Source of the DNA: Hyphomicrobiales bacterium
Lineage (GTDB): Bacteria > Pseudomonadota > Alphaproteobacteria > Rhizobiales > Rhizobiaceae
Assembly: GCA_900471525.1 (NCBI GenBank)
Contig: UCEZ01000015.1
Coordinates: 62,001-126,000 of the forward strand
Length of the DNA stretch: 64,000 nucleotides
Direction: 5' to 3'
Shown here: piece after piece, positions 54,878 through 63,592 of the stretch
Layout: each line of letters begins with the position of its first letter
How positions within the stretch are numbered: the stretch's first letter is position 1
Program-made: the position numbers and the translations under genes
The notes under the pieces: model-generated
What the model was told of the DNA's origin: nothing
The model's database searches: none
Seen by the model: only the letters and a program-made list of their open reading frames with translations

Positions 54878-54950
54878 ACTATGAACGATTTTTGAAACGT
54901 GTCAATAGATGAGCGTCAGGTATCAAAATCGCACGTTGAAAGCGGCTGGA

Positions 54951-55985
54951 ATGACGGGCATACGCAGGCTTGCGCAACATCTGGATATTTCCATCGGGAC
55001 CGTTTCGCGGGCCTTGAATGGGCGGCCTGACGTCAACGAGGAAACGCGCCGAAAGGTTCTCGAAGCCGCCGCCGAACTCGGCTATGTGCCCAACCAGTCC
55101 GGCCGCAGCCTGCGCCAGGGCACCACCAACATCATCGGCTTCATGATGCAGACCGGCACCGAGATCACCGGTCAGGGCGATACGTTCTTCATGAGTGTTT
55201 TCGACGGGGTGCAGACCGTGTTCGCCCGCCATCATCTCGATCTTGTCGCCCTGCTCTGCTCGTCGGAAGAGGACCCGGACGATTATCTCCGCCGCGTCGT
55301 CGCCCGTGGCTTTGCCGACGGCCTTATTCTGTCGGCCACCCAGAGACACGATGCGCGTTTCGAATTTCTCGCCAAACGTAAAATCCCCTTTGTTACGCTC
55401 GGGCGTAGCCTGACCGATGTCGGTCAGCCCTGGCTCGATCTGGATTTCGAAGGCATGGCCCAGATTTCGATCGATCGGCTGGTAGCAAGAGGTCACCGGC
55501 GGATCGCCGTGACAAGGCCGCATGACGACATCAACCTCGGCCATCTTTTCGTCGATCAAAGTGCCAAGGCCCTTGCGGCGCACGGATTGACGCTCGATCC
55601 CGATCTCGTCTTCAGTTCGAAGCCGAACGAAGCTGGCGGCTATCATGTCGCCCAGCAACTGCTGGCCAAGAAGGACCGGCCAACCGCAATCCTGCTTGTC
55701 AACGAGACCATCGCCATCGGCTTTTATCGTGGCCTCAGCGAAGCCGGCCTCAAGCCCGGGCGCGATATCGCCATTATCGGGCGGCAGAGCCCGCAATCGC
55801 ATTTCCTGTCGCCAAGCCTGACCGGCTTCACGCTGTCGCGGCGCGACCTGGGCATCGCGCTGGCGGAAGCATTGCTCGCCACCATGCCGGCCTTCAGCCA
55901 TTTCTATCCGGATGCGGATCTTCGGAAAGTCTGGCCGGAAGACCTCGTCGAAGGCGAGAGCGACGCTTTCTCCCTGCCTGCCTGA
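54951..55985 (+). CDS. LacI/GalR-family regulator of the sugar operon
   Basis: 344 residues from ATG 54951; ATG 54909 would add 14 residues not needed by the fold. The N-terminal helix-turn-helix and hinge read MTGIRRLAQHLDISIGTVSR, then NGRPDVNEETRRKVLEAA. A periplasmic-binding-protein-like effector domain follows (about 60-344, with QRHDARFEFLAKRKIPFVTL and IAIIGRQSPQSHF). It probably represses the divergent transport operon until the sugar or a derivative binds. A FAD oxidoreductase gene follows on the same strand. Confidence 0.92.
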   Translation: MTGIRRLAQHLDISIGTVSRALNGRPDVNEETRRKVLEAAAELGYVPNQSGRSLRQGTTNIIGFMMQTGTEITGQGDTFFMSVFDGVQTVFARHHLDLVALLCSSEEDPDDYLRRVVARGFADGLILSATQRHDARFEFLAKRKIPFVTLGRSLTDVGQPWLDLDFEGMAQISIDRLVARGHRRIAVTRPHDDINLGHLFVDQSAKALAAHGLTLDPDLVFSSKPNEAGGYHVAQQLLAKKDRPTAILLVNETIAIGFYRGLSEAGLKPGRDIAIIGRQSPQSHFLSPSLTGFTLSRRDLGIALAEALLATMPAFSHFYPDADLRKVWPEDLVEGESDAFSLPA

Positions 55986-56049
55986 CGGATACATACGGTT
56001 CGGCATCCGGCCAATCTTCGCCACTTGAACAACAGCCATATACCGTGCA

Positions 56050-56073
56050 CATCGAAGATATCTCTCTTCGATG
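56050..56073 (+). promoter_or_regulatory. Inverted repeat before the FAD oxidoreductase gene
   Basis: CATCGAAGA (56050-56058) and TCTTCGATG (56065-56073) are exact complements with a 6-base loop. The second arm ends at the in-frame ATG 56071, so it could be an operator or a translation-limiting hairpin. Confidence 0.4.
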
Positions 56074-56088
56074 TCGGAACCCTCATCT

Positions 56089-57420
56089 ATGCCCGGCCCC
56101 ATCCTCGACCACAGCGAAACCGACCGCACCCTTCCGAAAAAAGCCGACGTCGTCATCATCGGCGGTGGCATCATCGGGGTGAGCACGGCGCTTTTCCTTG
56201 CCGAACGCGGCGTCGATGTCGTGCTCTGCGAAAAGGGTGTTCTCGGCGGCGAGCAGTCCAGCCGCAATTGGGGCTGGGTCCGGGTCATGGGCCGCGACCG
56301 GCGCGAAATTCCGCTGGCGATTGAAGCCTTGAAAATCTGGGACGGGCTGGACGCGCGCCTTGCCGGCCAGACCGGGTTTCGCCGTTCGGGGATTGTCTAT
56401 ATCTCCGAGAACGAAACGGATATCGCCAACCGCGATGCCTGGCTGAAACTGGCTCAGGCCCACGGACTTGACACGCGCCAGATCGGACCCGACGAGACCG
56501 CTGCCGTAATGCTCGGCTCCGGGCGACGTTACGAGGGCGCGCTCTACACGCCAAGCGATGGCCGCGCCGAACCGCAAAAGGCGGTGCCGGCGATTGCGAT
56601 GGGTGCGCGCCGGGCCGGTGCCCGCATCCTGACAGGCTGCGCCGTGCGTGGCATCGAGAAAAGTGGTGGCCGCATCAGCGCCGTCATCACCGAGAAGGGC
56701 CGCATTGAGACTTCCGCCATCGTGCTTGCCGGCGGCGCCTGGTCGCGCCTGTTCTGCAAGGGACTTGGCATCCGGTTGCCGCAATTGAAAGTGCGCAACT
56801 CGGTGCTGCGCACCAGCGCGGTGAACCGCGGACCGGACGGCGCAGGCGCGACCGCCACCTATGCCTATCGGAAACGGCTGGACGGCGGCTACACCATCGC
56901 CAGTGGCGGCATCAACATGCACGCGCTGGTGCCGGACAGCTTTGCCTTCTTCCGCGATTTCCAACCCGCCAGGAAGGCCGAGGGCGACGCGGTGCAACTC
57001 GGTCTCAGCGCTCGAAGCTGGCAGGAACTGTTCGAAATCTCCGCAGTCCCCCTCGATCGGCCCGGTGCATTCGAACGGCATCGAATTCTCGATCCCAATC
57101 CGGATGGCAGATCAGCCTTGAACGCGCTCGAGGCGGCCACGGAGGCTCTGCCGGTGCTGCGTGATGCGAAAGTGGAGCATATCTGGGCGGGCCTGATCGA
57201 TGTGACACCGGACGCCGTCCCGGTCATTTCCACCCTCGACAGCCTTCCCGGCCTGGTTATTGCGACCGGATTTTCGGGCCACGGCTTCGGCATCGGTCCG
57301 GGCGCCGGACATCTCGCTGCCGATCTGGTCACGGGCAACACACCGATCGTCGATCCTGCGCCGTTCCGTTTCAGCCGTTTTTCCGACGGGACGCCGATCG
57401 AGATTGCACCACCGGTCTGA
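56089..57420 (+). CDS. FAD-dependent oxidoreductase, DAO family
   Basis: 443 residues from ATG 56089 (CGGAAC about 9 bases before; ATG 56071 also possible). The FAD-binding loop is DVVIIGGGIIGVSTALFLAE near the N-terminus, and the C-terminal TGFSGHGFGIGPGAGHLAADL segment is typical of D-amino-acid/sarcosine/glycine-oxidase-like enzymes. It oxidises a C-N bond of an amine or imino acid; substrate unknown. It may share the LacI transcript (103-base gap) and is convergent with dhaK. Confidence 0.88.
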   Translation: MPGPILDHSETDRTLPKKADVVIIGGGIIGVSTALFLAERGVDVVLCEKGVLGGEQSSRNWGWVRVMGRDRREIPLAIEALKIWDGLDARLAGQTGFRRSGIVYISENETDIANRDAWLKLAQAHGLDTRQIGPDETAAVMLGSGRRYEGALYTPSDGRAEPQKAVPAIAMGARRAGARILTGCAVRGIEKSGGRISAVITEKGRIETSAIVLAGGAWSRLFCKGLGIRLPQLKVRNSVLRTSAVNRGPDGAGATATYAYRKRLDGGYTIASGGINMHALVPDSFAFFRDFQPARKAEGDAVQLGLSARSWQELFEISAVPLDRPGAFERHRILDPNPDGRSALNALEAATEALPVLRDAKVEHIWAGLIDVTPDAVPVISTLDSLPGLVIATGFSGHGFGIGPGAGHLAADLVTGNTPIVDPAPFRFSRFSDGTPIEIAPPV

Positions 57421-57433
57421 GCACGACCTGCCG

Positions 57434-58429
57434 CTACCAGCGCAGGGATGCCGTCTGTACCGGCGCATCCCAAAGCGCGGCGAAGCCGTCATCAAGCAGG
57501 GTGATCGTGATGGAAACGCCCGCCATATCGAGAGACGTGACGTAAGTTCCAACGAGGCTACGCGCAACAACCAGACCATGCCGCTCGAAGAATGCTCGCG
57601 CCAGACCGAAAACGAGATAGAGCTCCGACAGCGGCGTTCCGCCGAGCCCATTGACAAAAAGCAAGACCGACTTTCCGTCGAGCGAGCCGAAGTCATCGAG
57701 AATATGTCCGCAGATCAGCGCGACGATTGCCGATGCGTCCGTCATTTCGTCGCGCGAACGGCCAGGTTCCCCGTGGATGCCGACACCGATTTCCATCTCA
57801 TTTGGTCCGAGCACGAATGTCTCGCGCGTTGTCTGCGGCACCGTTGTCCCCTTCAGCGCCACGCCCATCGTGCGGGTTGCGGCAACGACGGCGTCCCCCA
57901 GAACCTTCAACTCATCCAGCGCAGCACCGGCCTGCGCAGCCGCCCCGACAATCTTCTCGACAACGAGCGTGCCGGCCACGCCGCGCCGGCCGGTTCCCCG
58001 TGCCGAGCGCTCGACAGCGATATCGTCGTTGACGATGACGGTCTCGATGCGGTTCGTTCCGCCTGATATCGCCATTTCGGCGGCCATCTCGAAGTTCATC
58101 ACGTCGCCATCGTAATTCTTGACGATCAGCAACGTTCCAGCGCCATTGTCCGTTTCGCGGATGGCGGCAAGGATCTGATCCGGTGTCGGCGAGGTGAAGA
58201 CGTGGCCCGTGCAGGCGGCGTCCAGCATGCCCTGTCCGACGAAGCCCGTGTGCATCGGCTCATGGCCGGCGCCGCCGCCGGAAATGATCGCGACCTTGGC
58301 CGGGCTCAGCGCCCGGCGCCGGACATGTTTTCGCCCTTCGCCGAACACGACGATATCGCCATGCGCCGCAACGAAACCCTCCAGACAGTCCTGCGCCAGC
58401 GTCCCGGCGCTGTTCATGAACTTCTTCAT
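57434..58429 (-). CDS. dhaK: Dihydroxyacetone kinase subunit DhaK (standalone)
   Basis: 331 residues, the usual DhaK length. The substrate site has His56 in GGGAGHEPMH and the covalent substrate-binding His219 in GIHGEPG, matching E. coli His56 and His218. Without an attached ATP-binding domain it must work with a DhaL subunit, here probably the one at 61235. GGGAG is 6 bases before ATG 58429. It is last in the leftward run, 81 bases after the small unknown gene. The real substrate may be another ketose, such as a tetrulose. Confidence 0.93.
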   Translation of the reverse strand: MKKFMNSAGTLAQDCLEGFVAAHGDIVVFGEGRKHVRRRALSPAKVAIISGGGAGHEPMHTGFVGQGMLDAACTGHVFTSPTPDQILAAIRETDNGAGTLLIVKNYDGDVMNFEMAAEMAISGGTNRIETVIVNDDIAVERSARGTGRRGVAGTLVVEKIVGAAAQAGAALDELKVLGDAVVAATRTMGVALKGTTVPQTTRETFVLGPNEMEIGVGIHGEPGRSRDEMTDASAIVALICGHILDDFGSLDGKSVLLFVNGLGGTPLSELYLVFGLARAFFERHGLVVARSLVGTYVTSLDMAGVSITITLLDDGFAALWDAPVQTASLRW

Positions 58430-58510
58430 TTCCTGCTCCCAGCAGCAATCGTATCCGAGCAGGGCGAATTTTCCAGTGTCGTAACTAAGGAAGCGGCAAG
58501 GAAGGCCATG

Positions 58511-58921
58511 TCAGTCTCCCTCGCCGGAAATCAGCACGATCTTCTGAATGAAATCCTGGATCGCCTCGTCGAGCAGCCGGTTTTTTCGCTCATCGCCGAA
58601 ATCGGCGACCATGACCGTCAATTGCCTGAGGCCGCCGGCATTGCCGAGATCAGGCAGCTTGCCCGGATGCGCCAGCTGATAGGCTTGAAGGAAACGGTCC
58701 TGCTCGACCTTGCTGACATGGCAGACCTGGAAGATCGTTGCCAGATGCCGGGCCGGCAGCGGCGTCGCATAGCCCGGACTGGTGATTTGGGTGACGAAGC
58801 TGCGATGTTTGCCGAGAGCCACGGCAAGACGCTGGCGCGTCCCGGAGGGTCGGTTGTCGATGATCGCTGCAAGGATTGCCTTATAGCCCACAATGGCATC
58901 TTCATTTGCGTCGCGTGCCAT
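58511..58921 (-). CDS. Unrecognised 136-residue protein in the Dha-PTS locus
   Basis: No family recognised. Residues 25-70 look like a Cro/Xre-type helix-turn-helix (TRQRLAVALGKHRSFVTQIT, then TPLPARHLATIFQVCHV). The C-terminal third is helical with a mixed-charge amphipathic end (DERKNRLLDEAIQDF). No signal or membrane segment. It starts one base after the enzyme I stop and precedes dhaK, so it is co-expressed with the phosphorelay. It could be a local regulator or an interaction partner; characterised Dha regulators (DhaR, DhaS/DhaQ) look different. Confidence 0.75.
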   Translation of the reverse strand: MARDANEDAIVGYKAILAAIIDNRPSGTRQRLAVALGKHRSFVTQITSPGYATPLPARHLATIFQVCHVSKVEQDRFLQAYQLAHPGKLPDLGNAGGLRQLTVMVADFGDERKNRLLDEAIQDFIQKIVLISGEGD

Positions 58922-58922
58922 G

Positions 58923-60512
58923 TCAGCCGTCCACTCCTGCCTGCTCCAGCACCGTCCTTACGGCTGCAAGCTGCGAGGGAGCAACGGAAATCTGCCGAAT
59001 GCCGCCTGCGATCACCGATGGAAGACGCGCCGGGTCGCCTGCCAGATCGCCGCAGATGCCGATCGGTTTACCCATGTCATGCGCAACAGCCACCGTCTGC
59101 GCGATGAGCCGCAACAAGGTTGGCGCAGCCTGTCGATAGAGATCGACGACCGAAGGATTGTCACGAGCAGCCGCGGTCAGATATTGCGCCAGGTCGTTGG
59201 TTCCAAGCGAAAAGAAATCCGCATCCTCGAACGTATCGAGCATGATGGCGGCGGCAGGAACTTCTACCATCATGCCGATGGCAGGCATGCTGATCGCAAT
59301 GTGCCTGTCAGCGAGAACGGCCGCTTCTTCCTCAAAAATCCGCCTTGTGTCCTCGACCTCTCCGGGAAGGGTGACCATCGGCAAGAGGACTTTCAACGGC
59401 CCGAACGCCGCGGCCCGCAAAAGCGCCCGCACCTGGATGCGCAACATCACCGGCATTGCCAATAGCAGGCGAATGCCACGCAGACCGAGAAACGGATTGC
59501 GCTCCTCGACACCGAAACCGCCGAGCGGCTTGTCGCCGCCAAGATCGAAAAGACGGATGGTGACCGGCTTGCCATCAGCCCATTTCAGCATCTCGCAGTA
59601 CAATTGAAACTGCTTTTCCTCATTGGCCAAATCCGCCGCAGAAGACAGAAGGAATTCCGTCCGCAAAAGGCCGATGCCGTCACAAGCGCGGGGATCGAGG
59701 CTGCGAATATCGGAGATATCGCTGATATTGACCAGGAGCTCGACGGCATTCCTCGATACGATACCGGAGACCGCAGGTTCGGACCTGCGCGCTATCGGGA
59801 GCGCTGTTCTTTCGCCCTTGGCCAGAACTGCAATATCTGCGTGGCTCGGATCCACCACGACAAGGCCGCTGTCCCCATCGACCAGGACCGGCGTCTCGGG
59901 GTCCACGACAAAGCTGCCGATGCCGACGGCCATGGGCACGTCCTTGGAACGGGCGAGCAGCGCCACGTGGCTGGCGGTGCTTCCGGCTTCAAGCGCAATC
60001 CCCCCGCCCCCCGTCCAGTCATGCGCCAGAAAAAGGCTGGGCGCCATGTCCCTGCCGACGAAGATCGACCCTTTGGGGAAATCGGCGGCGGGCATGCCTT
60101 CGAGCGCACGAAGGACGCGGTCGCGGATGTCGATCATATCGACCGCCCGCGCCCGTATGTCATCATCTTCCGACTGCTCGAACCCCGATATGTATTCTTC
60201 GAGCGCCGCAACCCAGGCAAAGGCAGCGTTCTGTCCCTTGCCGATCTGCTCCGCCGCCATCTCGGCGATCACCGGGTCGCGCAGCATCTCGATCTGGAAT
60301 TCGAGAATATCAGCGCTGGCCGGATCGGTCTGCGCCATAAGGCTCTCCAGCGCCGCAACGGACTCACCGATTGCCCTGTCGAGACTGTCGAATTCCAGTG
60401 ATGGCGAAACCTGGTCCCCGCGCGGGCTGAGCGGCTCGGTGGAGACATGGGCCGGGCCGGTCGCGTAACCACAACCATTGCCCTGACCCTGCAGCCTAAG
60501 CGCCCCGGACAT
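58923..60512 (-). CDS. PEP-protein phosphotransferase (enzyme I) of the Dha system
   Basis: 529 residues, a little shorter than E. coli EI (575). The active-site His182 is in STASHVALLAR. The PEP-binding half has FDLGGDKPLGG, LLRTEFLL, DFFSLGTNDLAQYL and the late GICGDLAGD with the catalytic Cys. It takes phosphate from PEP and passes it to HPr. E. coli DhaM carries only an EI N-terminal fragment; here the enzyme appears complete. The start is ATG 60512, overlapping the HPr gene by 17 bases. Confidence 0.93.
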   Translation of the reverse strand: MSGALRLQGQGNGCGYATGPAHVSTEPLSPRGDQVSPSLEFDSLDRAIGESVAALESLMAQTDPASADILEFQIEMLRDPVIAEMAAEQIGKGQNAAFAWVAALEEYISGFEQSEDDDIRARAVDMIDIRDRVLRALEGMPAADFPKGSIFVGRDMAPSLFLAHDWTGGGGIALEAGSTASHVALLARSKDVPMAVGIGSFVVDPETPVLVDGDSGLVVVDPSHADIAVLAKGERTALPIARRSEPAVSGIVSRNAVELLVNISDISDIRSLDPRACDGIGLLRTEFLLSSAADLANEEKQFQLYCEMLKWADGKPVTIRLFDLGGDKPLGGFGVEERNPFLGLRGIRLLLAMPVMLRIQVRALLRAAAFGPLKVLLPMVTLPGEVEDTRRIFEEEAAVLADRHIAISMPAIGMMVEVPAAAIMLDTFEDADFFSLGTNDLAQYLTAAARDNPSVVDLYRQAAPTLLRLIAQTVAVAHDMGKPIGICGDLAGDPARLPSVIAGGIRQISVAPSQLAAVRTVLEQAGVDG

Positions 60513-60840
60513 GCGGTCTTTCCTCGGCGAAATCATTGACGAACAAAGCTTCAAGGACCGCGATCGCCTCATCGGCCCTCAGGCCATGCGCCCTGATCTT
60601 CAGCGTTGATCCCTTGCGGATGCGCGCACCCATGACCTTGACGATGCTTTTCGCGTTGAGCCACAGACCGGAGCGGTTGACCTCGATCTCGATGGTGCAG
60701 GGAAAGGATTTTGCAAGCCGGGTGAAAACCACGGACGGGCGCGCATGCAGGCCGACGCCATGAGTGATCAACAGCTCGACGGAAGCATTGCCGCCGACTG
60801 AACTCGTTCCGCCAAAGACACCGTGCCGCTTTTCCGTCAT
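60496..60840 (-). CDS. HPr-family phosphocarrier of the Dha system
   Basis: 114 residues. The HPr core begins at about residue 20 after a Gly/Ser-rich tail. The phosphorylation site is His32 in GLHARPS, and the regulatory serine region reads LNAKSIVKVMGARI. It carries phosphate from EI to the EIIA-like DhaM encoded upstream, with which it overlaps by four bases. It is not the standard 85-90 residue general HPr, because of the N-terminal extension. Confidence 0.92.
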   Translation of the reverse strand: MTEKRHGVFGGTSSVGGNASVELLITHGVGLHARPSVVFTRLAKSFPCTIEIEVNRSGLWLNAKSIVKVMGARIRKGSTLKIRAHGLRADEAIAVLEALFVNDFAEERPHVRGA

Positions 60841-61238
60841 GACGGGGACAGCTCCTGTGCCGTCGCCACCACCTTTGCCAGCGATGCGCCGCCGGAGGCT
60901 TCAGCGGCGGCGATGACCGCGCCTTCGACAATCGGCGCGTTGCAGATCGCAATCCGTGCCCTCCGCTGCTTGCCGATCATTTCGATTGCCATTTCGCTAT
61001 TGGTTTCCGCGCCGCCGAGATCGACGAAGATCGCGACGCCGGCTTCCGACCATGCCTCCTCGATCGCCTTCAGGATCGCACCCGTATCGGTGCCCAAACC
61101 GCCGGCCGGATTACCGCCGCACCAGGCAAGCGGCACGCTGTCGCCAACCATCTGGCGCACCATGTCGGCAGCCCCCCTTGCTACGAGCGGCGAATGCGAG
61201 ACGATGACGATGCCGACATTTTCGCCCCTGTCCGTCAT
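60837..61238 (-). CDS. dhaM: Dihydroxyacetone kinase phosphotransfer subunit DhaM (EIIA domain)
   Basis: 133 residues of the EIIA-Man-like fold. The phospho-His is His15 in IVIVSHSPLVARG, and GAILKAIEEAW and FVDLGGAETNSEMAIEM are also DhaM signatures. It passes phosphate to ADP bound to DhaL. Only the EIIA domain is present; HPr and EI are separate genes here. It overlaps dhaL and the HPr gene by four bases each. Confidence 0.94.
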   Translation of the reverse strand: MTDRGENVGIVIVSHSPLVARGAADMVRQMVGDSVPLAWCGGNPAGGLGTDTGAILKAIEEAWSEAGVAIFVDLGGAETNSEMAIEMIGKQRRARIAICNAPIVEGAVIAAAEASGGASLAKVVATAQELSPS

Positions 61239-61876
61239 GCCGCACCCGCTTTCGCCAGTTCATGGCAAACAATGGCCGCGAGCAGTGCACAGCTGGCGGC
61301 GCCCGGGTCCATATGCCCGATCGAGCGCCCGCCAAGGAACGAGGCACGCCCGCGCATGGCCTTCATGTCGATCGTCATATCGGCGAAACCCTGAATTTTC
61401 TCGGCGAGGTGTTGAAGAGGCACGTGCTTTATCAGTTCGTCGCTGAGAGGGTAAAGAACATCAAGCAGCGTTTTTTCGCCAAGGGACGACCGGCCGCGCT
61501 GCGCAACTGCGGCGACTGCGTGTTGAAAGATTTCAGGAAACTCCGTCTCCGGCCGGCCGGTGGAAAGCTCCCTGCCTATCTCCAGCAGCAGCGTGCCGTA
61601 AAGCGGCCCCGCTGCTCCGCCGATGCTCATCACCAGGATCGTGCCGGCAGCACTCATCGCTTCCGCAAGCGGCATTCCGGCGAGGCGCTGGCGTTCGGCC
61701 GCCAATGCGTCCAAGCCCCTGCGCATATTGGTGCCGTGATCGCCGTCGCCGATCGCACAGTCGAGATCACAGAGATAGGCCTCCCGCACGACAATGGCAT
61801 CCCGGCACGCCTCGATCACGCGGCACATCAAGGCTGAGGGATCGACGGCAGATCTGGGGTCCCGGACAACGATCAT
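61235..61876 (-). CDS. dhaL: Dihydroxyacetone kinase ADP-binding subunit DhaL
   Basis: 213 residues, the all-helical DAK2 barrel. The Mg-ADP ligands are Asp39, Asp44 and Asp46 in DCAIGDGDHG, with GGAAGPLYGTLLLEIGR lining the nucleotide site. In PTS-type kinases the bound ADP is rephosphorylated by DhaM and used to phosphorylate DhaK's substrate. It overlaps neighbours on both sides by four bases. Confidence 0.95.
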   Translation of the reverse strand: MIVVRDPRSAVDPSALMCRVIEACRDAIVVREAYLCDLDCAIGDGDHGTNMRRGLDALAAERQRLAGMPLAEAMSAAGTILVMSIGGAAGPLYGTLLLEIGRELSTGRPETEFPEIFQHAVAAVAQRGRSSLGEKTLLDVLYPLSDELIKHVPLQHLAEKIQGFADMTIDMKAMRGRASFLGGRSIGHMDPGAASCALLAAIVCHELAKAGAA

Positions 61877-63519
61877 GCGGGCTCCAGGATACCGGCGACA
61901 GCTGCGAAAACCTCGGCCACCGCATGGGCGCCGGGATCCATGATACCGTCAAGATCGCTTTCCCCGATATAGGCAGACCGCCCGGCCTTGGCCTTGCGCA
62001 TCGCCTTCGTCGCCTCTGCCCCGTTGCGAGCCTCATCGGCGGCGGCGCGGGCACCGCCAGTCGCCAGCGCATGAAGGGCCGGCGACAGCGCATCGACCAT
62101 CGTGCGGTCACCCGGATAGGCCCCACCGTAGAAGGTCATGCGCTCGAGCCCGGCAAGCAGGGACGCAGCAAGACCCCGCCCATCCCCGCTCGCCTTGCCC
62201 GCCGCAGTAAAGAAGATTGACAGGAGGACGCCGCTCGAACCGCCCATCGCGGTGGCCAGCGTATCGCCGATGACGGCGAAAAGCGTGGCCCTGTCGGCAA
62301 AGGGCAGGCTGCTCGTCTGCGAAAGGATGCTGCGGGCGCCGGTCGCAACCGTCGAGCCCGTGTCACCATCGCCGGCCTTGGCGTCCAGCCGGTTCAGCTC
62401 CGGCTCAAGCGCGATCAGACGGTCGCAGATAGCGGCAAGCATGCGTTCCGCTGCCGCATCATGGCTTGCCATAACCTTTGCCGCCAGGCGCTCGGCCTTC
62501 GGGGCAGGCAGGATGGCCACGGAATGCGGCACAACTGCCGGCAGCCAGGCATGAGGTGCAACGACGGAGAGCAACGCCTGCTCGCGCTCGGCGTCGAGCC
62601 GGATCAGCGACAGAGAAAAGCCATTCATGTTGAGCGCCGTCATCATCGGCCCCGGTCCGATCGTCAGCGCGACGCGATCGGCAAAGGGCGAGGCCAATAC
62701 CGCGTTGGCGATCAGCGACATTTCCACCGGCGGCACCGCGCCGAGATTGTTGATCAAGAGGGCAAATTGCCCATCCGGCTTCATCGCAGCCGATAGCCGC
62801 TCCGTCATGATCGAGACGAGACTGCCGGCTTCCTGCACGGTTATCTTCTCGACGCCCGGTTCGCCGTGGATACCGAGACCCAGTTCCCCCTGATTTTCCC
62901 CCAGGCGGTCCTCATAGGGCTGGCCGGGAATGGAGCAGGAGGAATAGGAAACACCGAGCGAAACAATATCGGCCGCGGCAGCTTTTGCCGCGGCCGCAAC
63001 CGAAGCGAGGCTCTCGCCTTTTTCCGCCAGATGGCCGGCGATCTTGTGGATGAAAAGCGTGCCGGCGACACCGCGCGGCTGGTTGATATCGGGCAACGCT
63101 ATATCGTCTGCGACGATGACCATCTCGACATCGAAACCTTCGGCCCGCGCCTTTTCCGCAGCCAGGCCGAAGTTCAGCCGATCGCCGGTGTAGTTCTTGA
63201 CGACCAGCAGGCAACCCGGCTTGCCGGTAACGGCACGGATCGCGGTCAGAACGGCATCGACGCTCGGAGAGGCAAAGATCTCGCCCGAGACGGCAGCGGT
63301 CAGCATGCCACGGCCAACGAAACCCGCATGGGAGGGCTCATGTCCTGCCCCGCCGCCGGAGATCACCGCCACGCGGGACTTGTCCCAATCGGCCCGCACG
63401 ATCACCTTGATGTCGGGATAGGTGTCAAGGCGGGCAAGCGTTCCGGACGAAGACGTCCGCAACAGGCCATCCAGAGCCTCGGTGACAATGTTTTCCCTGC
63501 GGTTGAAGAAATGTTTCAT
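61873..63519 (-). CDS. Fused DhaK-DhaL kinase (DAK1-DAK2)
   Basis: 548 residues from ATG 63519. The DAK1 domain (1-330) has His60 in GGGAGHEPSH and His218 in GIHGEPG. The DAK2 domain (about 350-548) has Asp379, Asp384 and Asp386 in DAKAGDGDTG and GSSGVLLSIFF. The fusion resembles ATP-dependent kinases of eukaryotes and Citrobacter, which use free ATP. It is first of the kinase genes, 73 bases after the ABC ATPase gene, and overlaps dhaL by four bases. It may act on a different or related ketose, or also take part in the phosphorelay. Confidence 0.92.
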   Translation of the reverse strand: MKHFFNRRENIVTEALDGLLRTSSSGTLARLDTYPDIKVIVRADWDKSRVAVISGGGAGHEPSHAGFVGRGMLTAAVSGEIFASPSVDAVLTAIRAVTGKPGCLLVVKNYTGDRLNFGLAAEKARAEGFDVEMVIVADDIALPDINQPRGVAGTLFIHKIAGHLAEKGESLASVAAAAKAAAADIVSLGVSYSSCSIPGQPYEDRLGENQGELGLGIHGEPGVEKITVQEAGSLVSIMTERLSAAMKPDGQFALLINNLGAVPPVEMSLIANAVLASPFADRVALTIGPGPMMTALNMNGFSLSLIRLDAEREQALLSVVAPHAWLPAVVPHSVAILPAPKAERLAAKVMASHDAAAERMLAAICDRLIALEPELNRLDAKAGDGDTGSTVATGARSILSQTSSLPFADRATLFAVIGDTLATAMGGSSGVLLSIFFTAAGKASGDGRGLAASLLAGLERMTFYGGAYPGDRTMVDALSPALHALATGGARAAADEARNGAEATKAMRKAKAGRSAYIGESDLDGIMDPGAHAVAEVFAAVAGILEPA

Positions 63520-63592
63520 GGCACGCATCCAGTCCGTTTTTCGTTCCGCATCCTTCCGCCATGGCGCAAACGATGCAACCTGCTGTTTTCAG

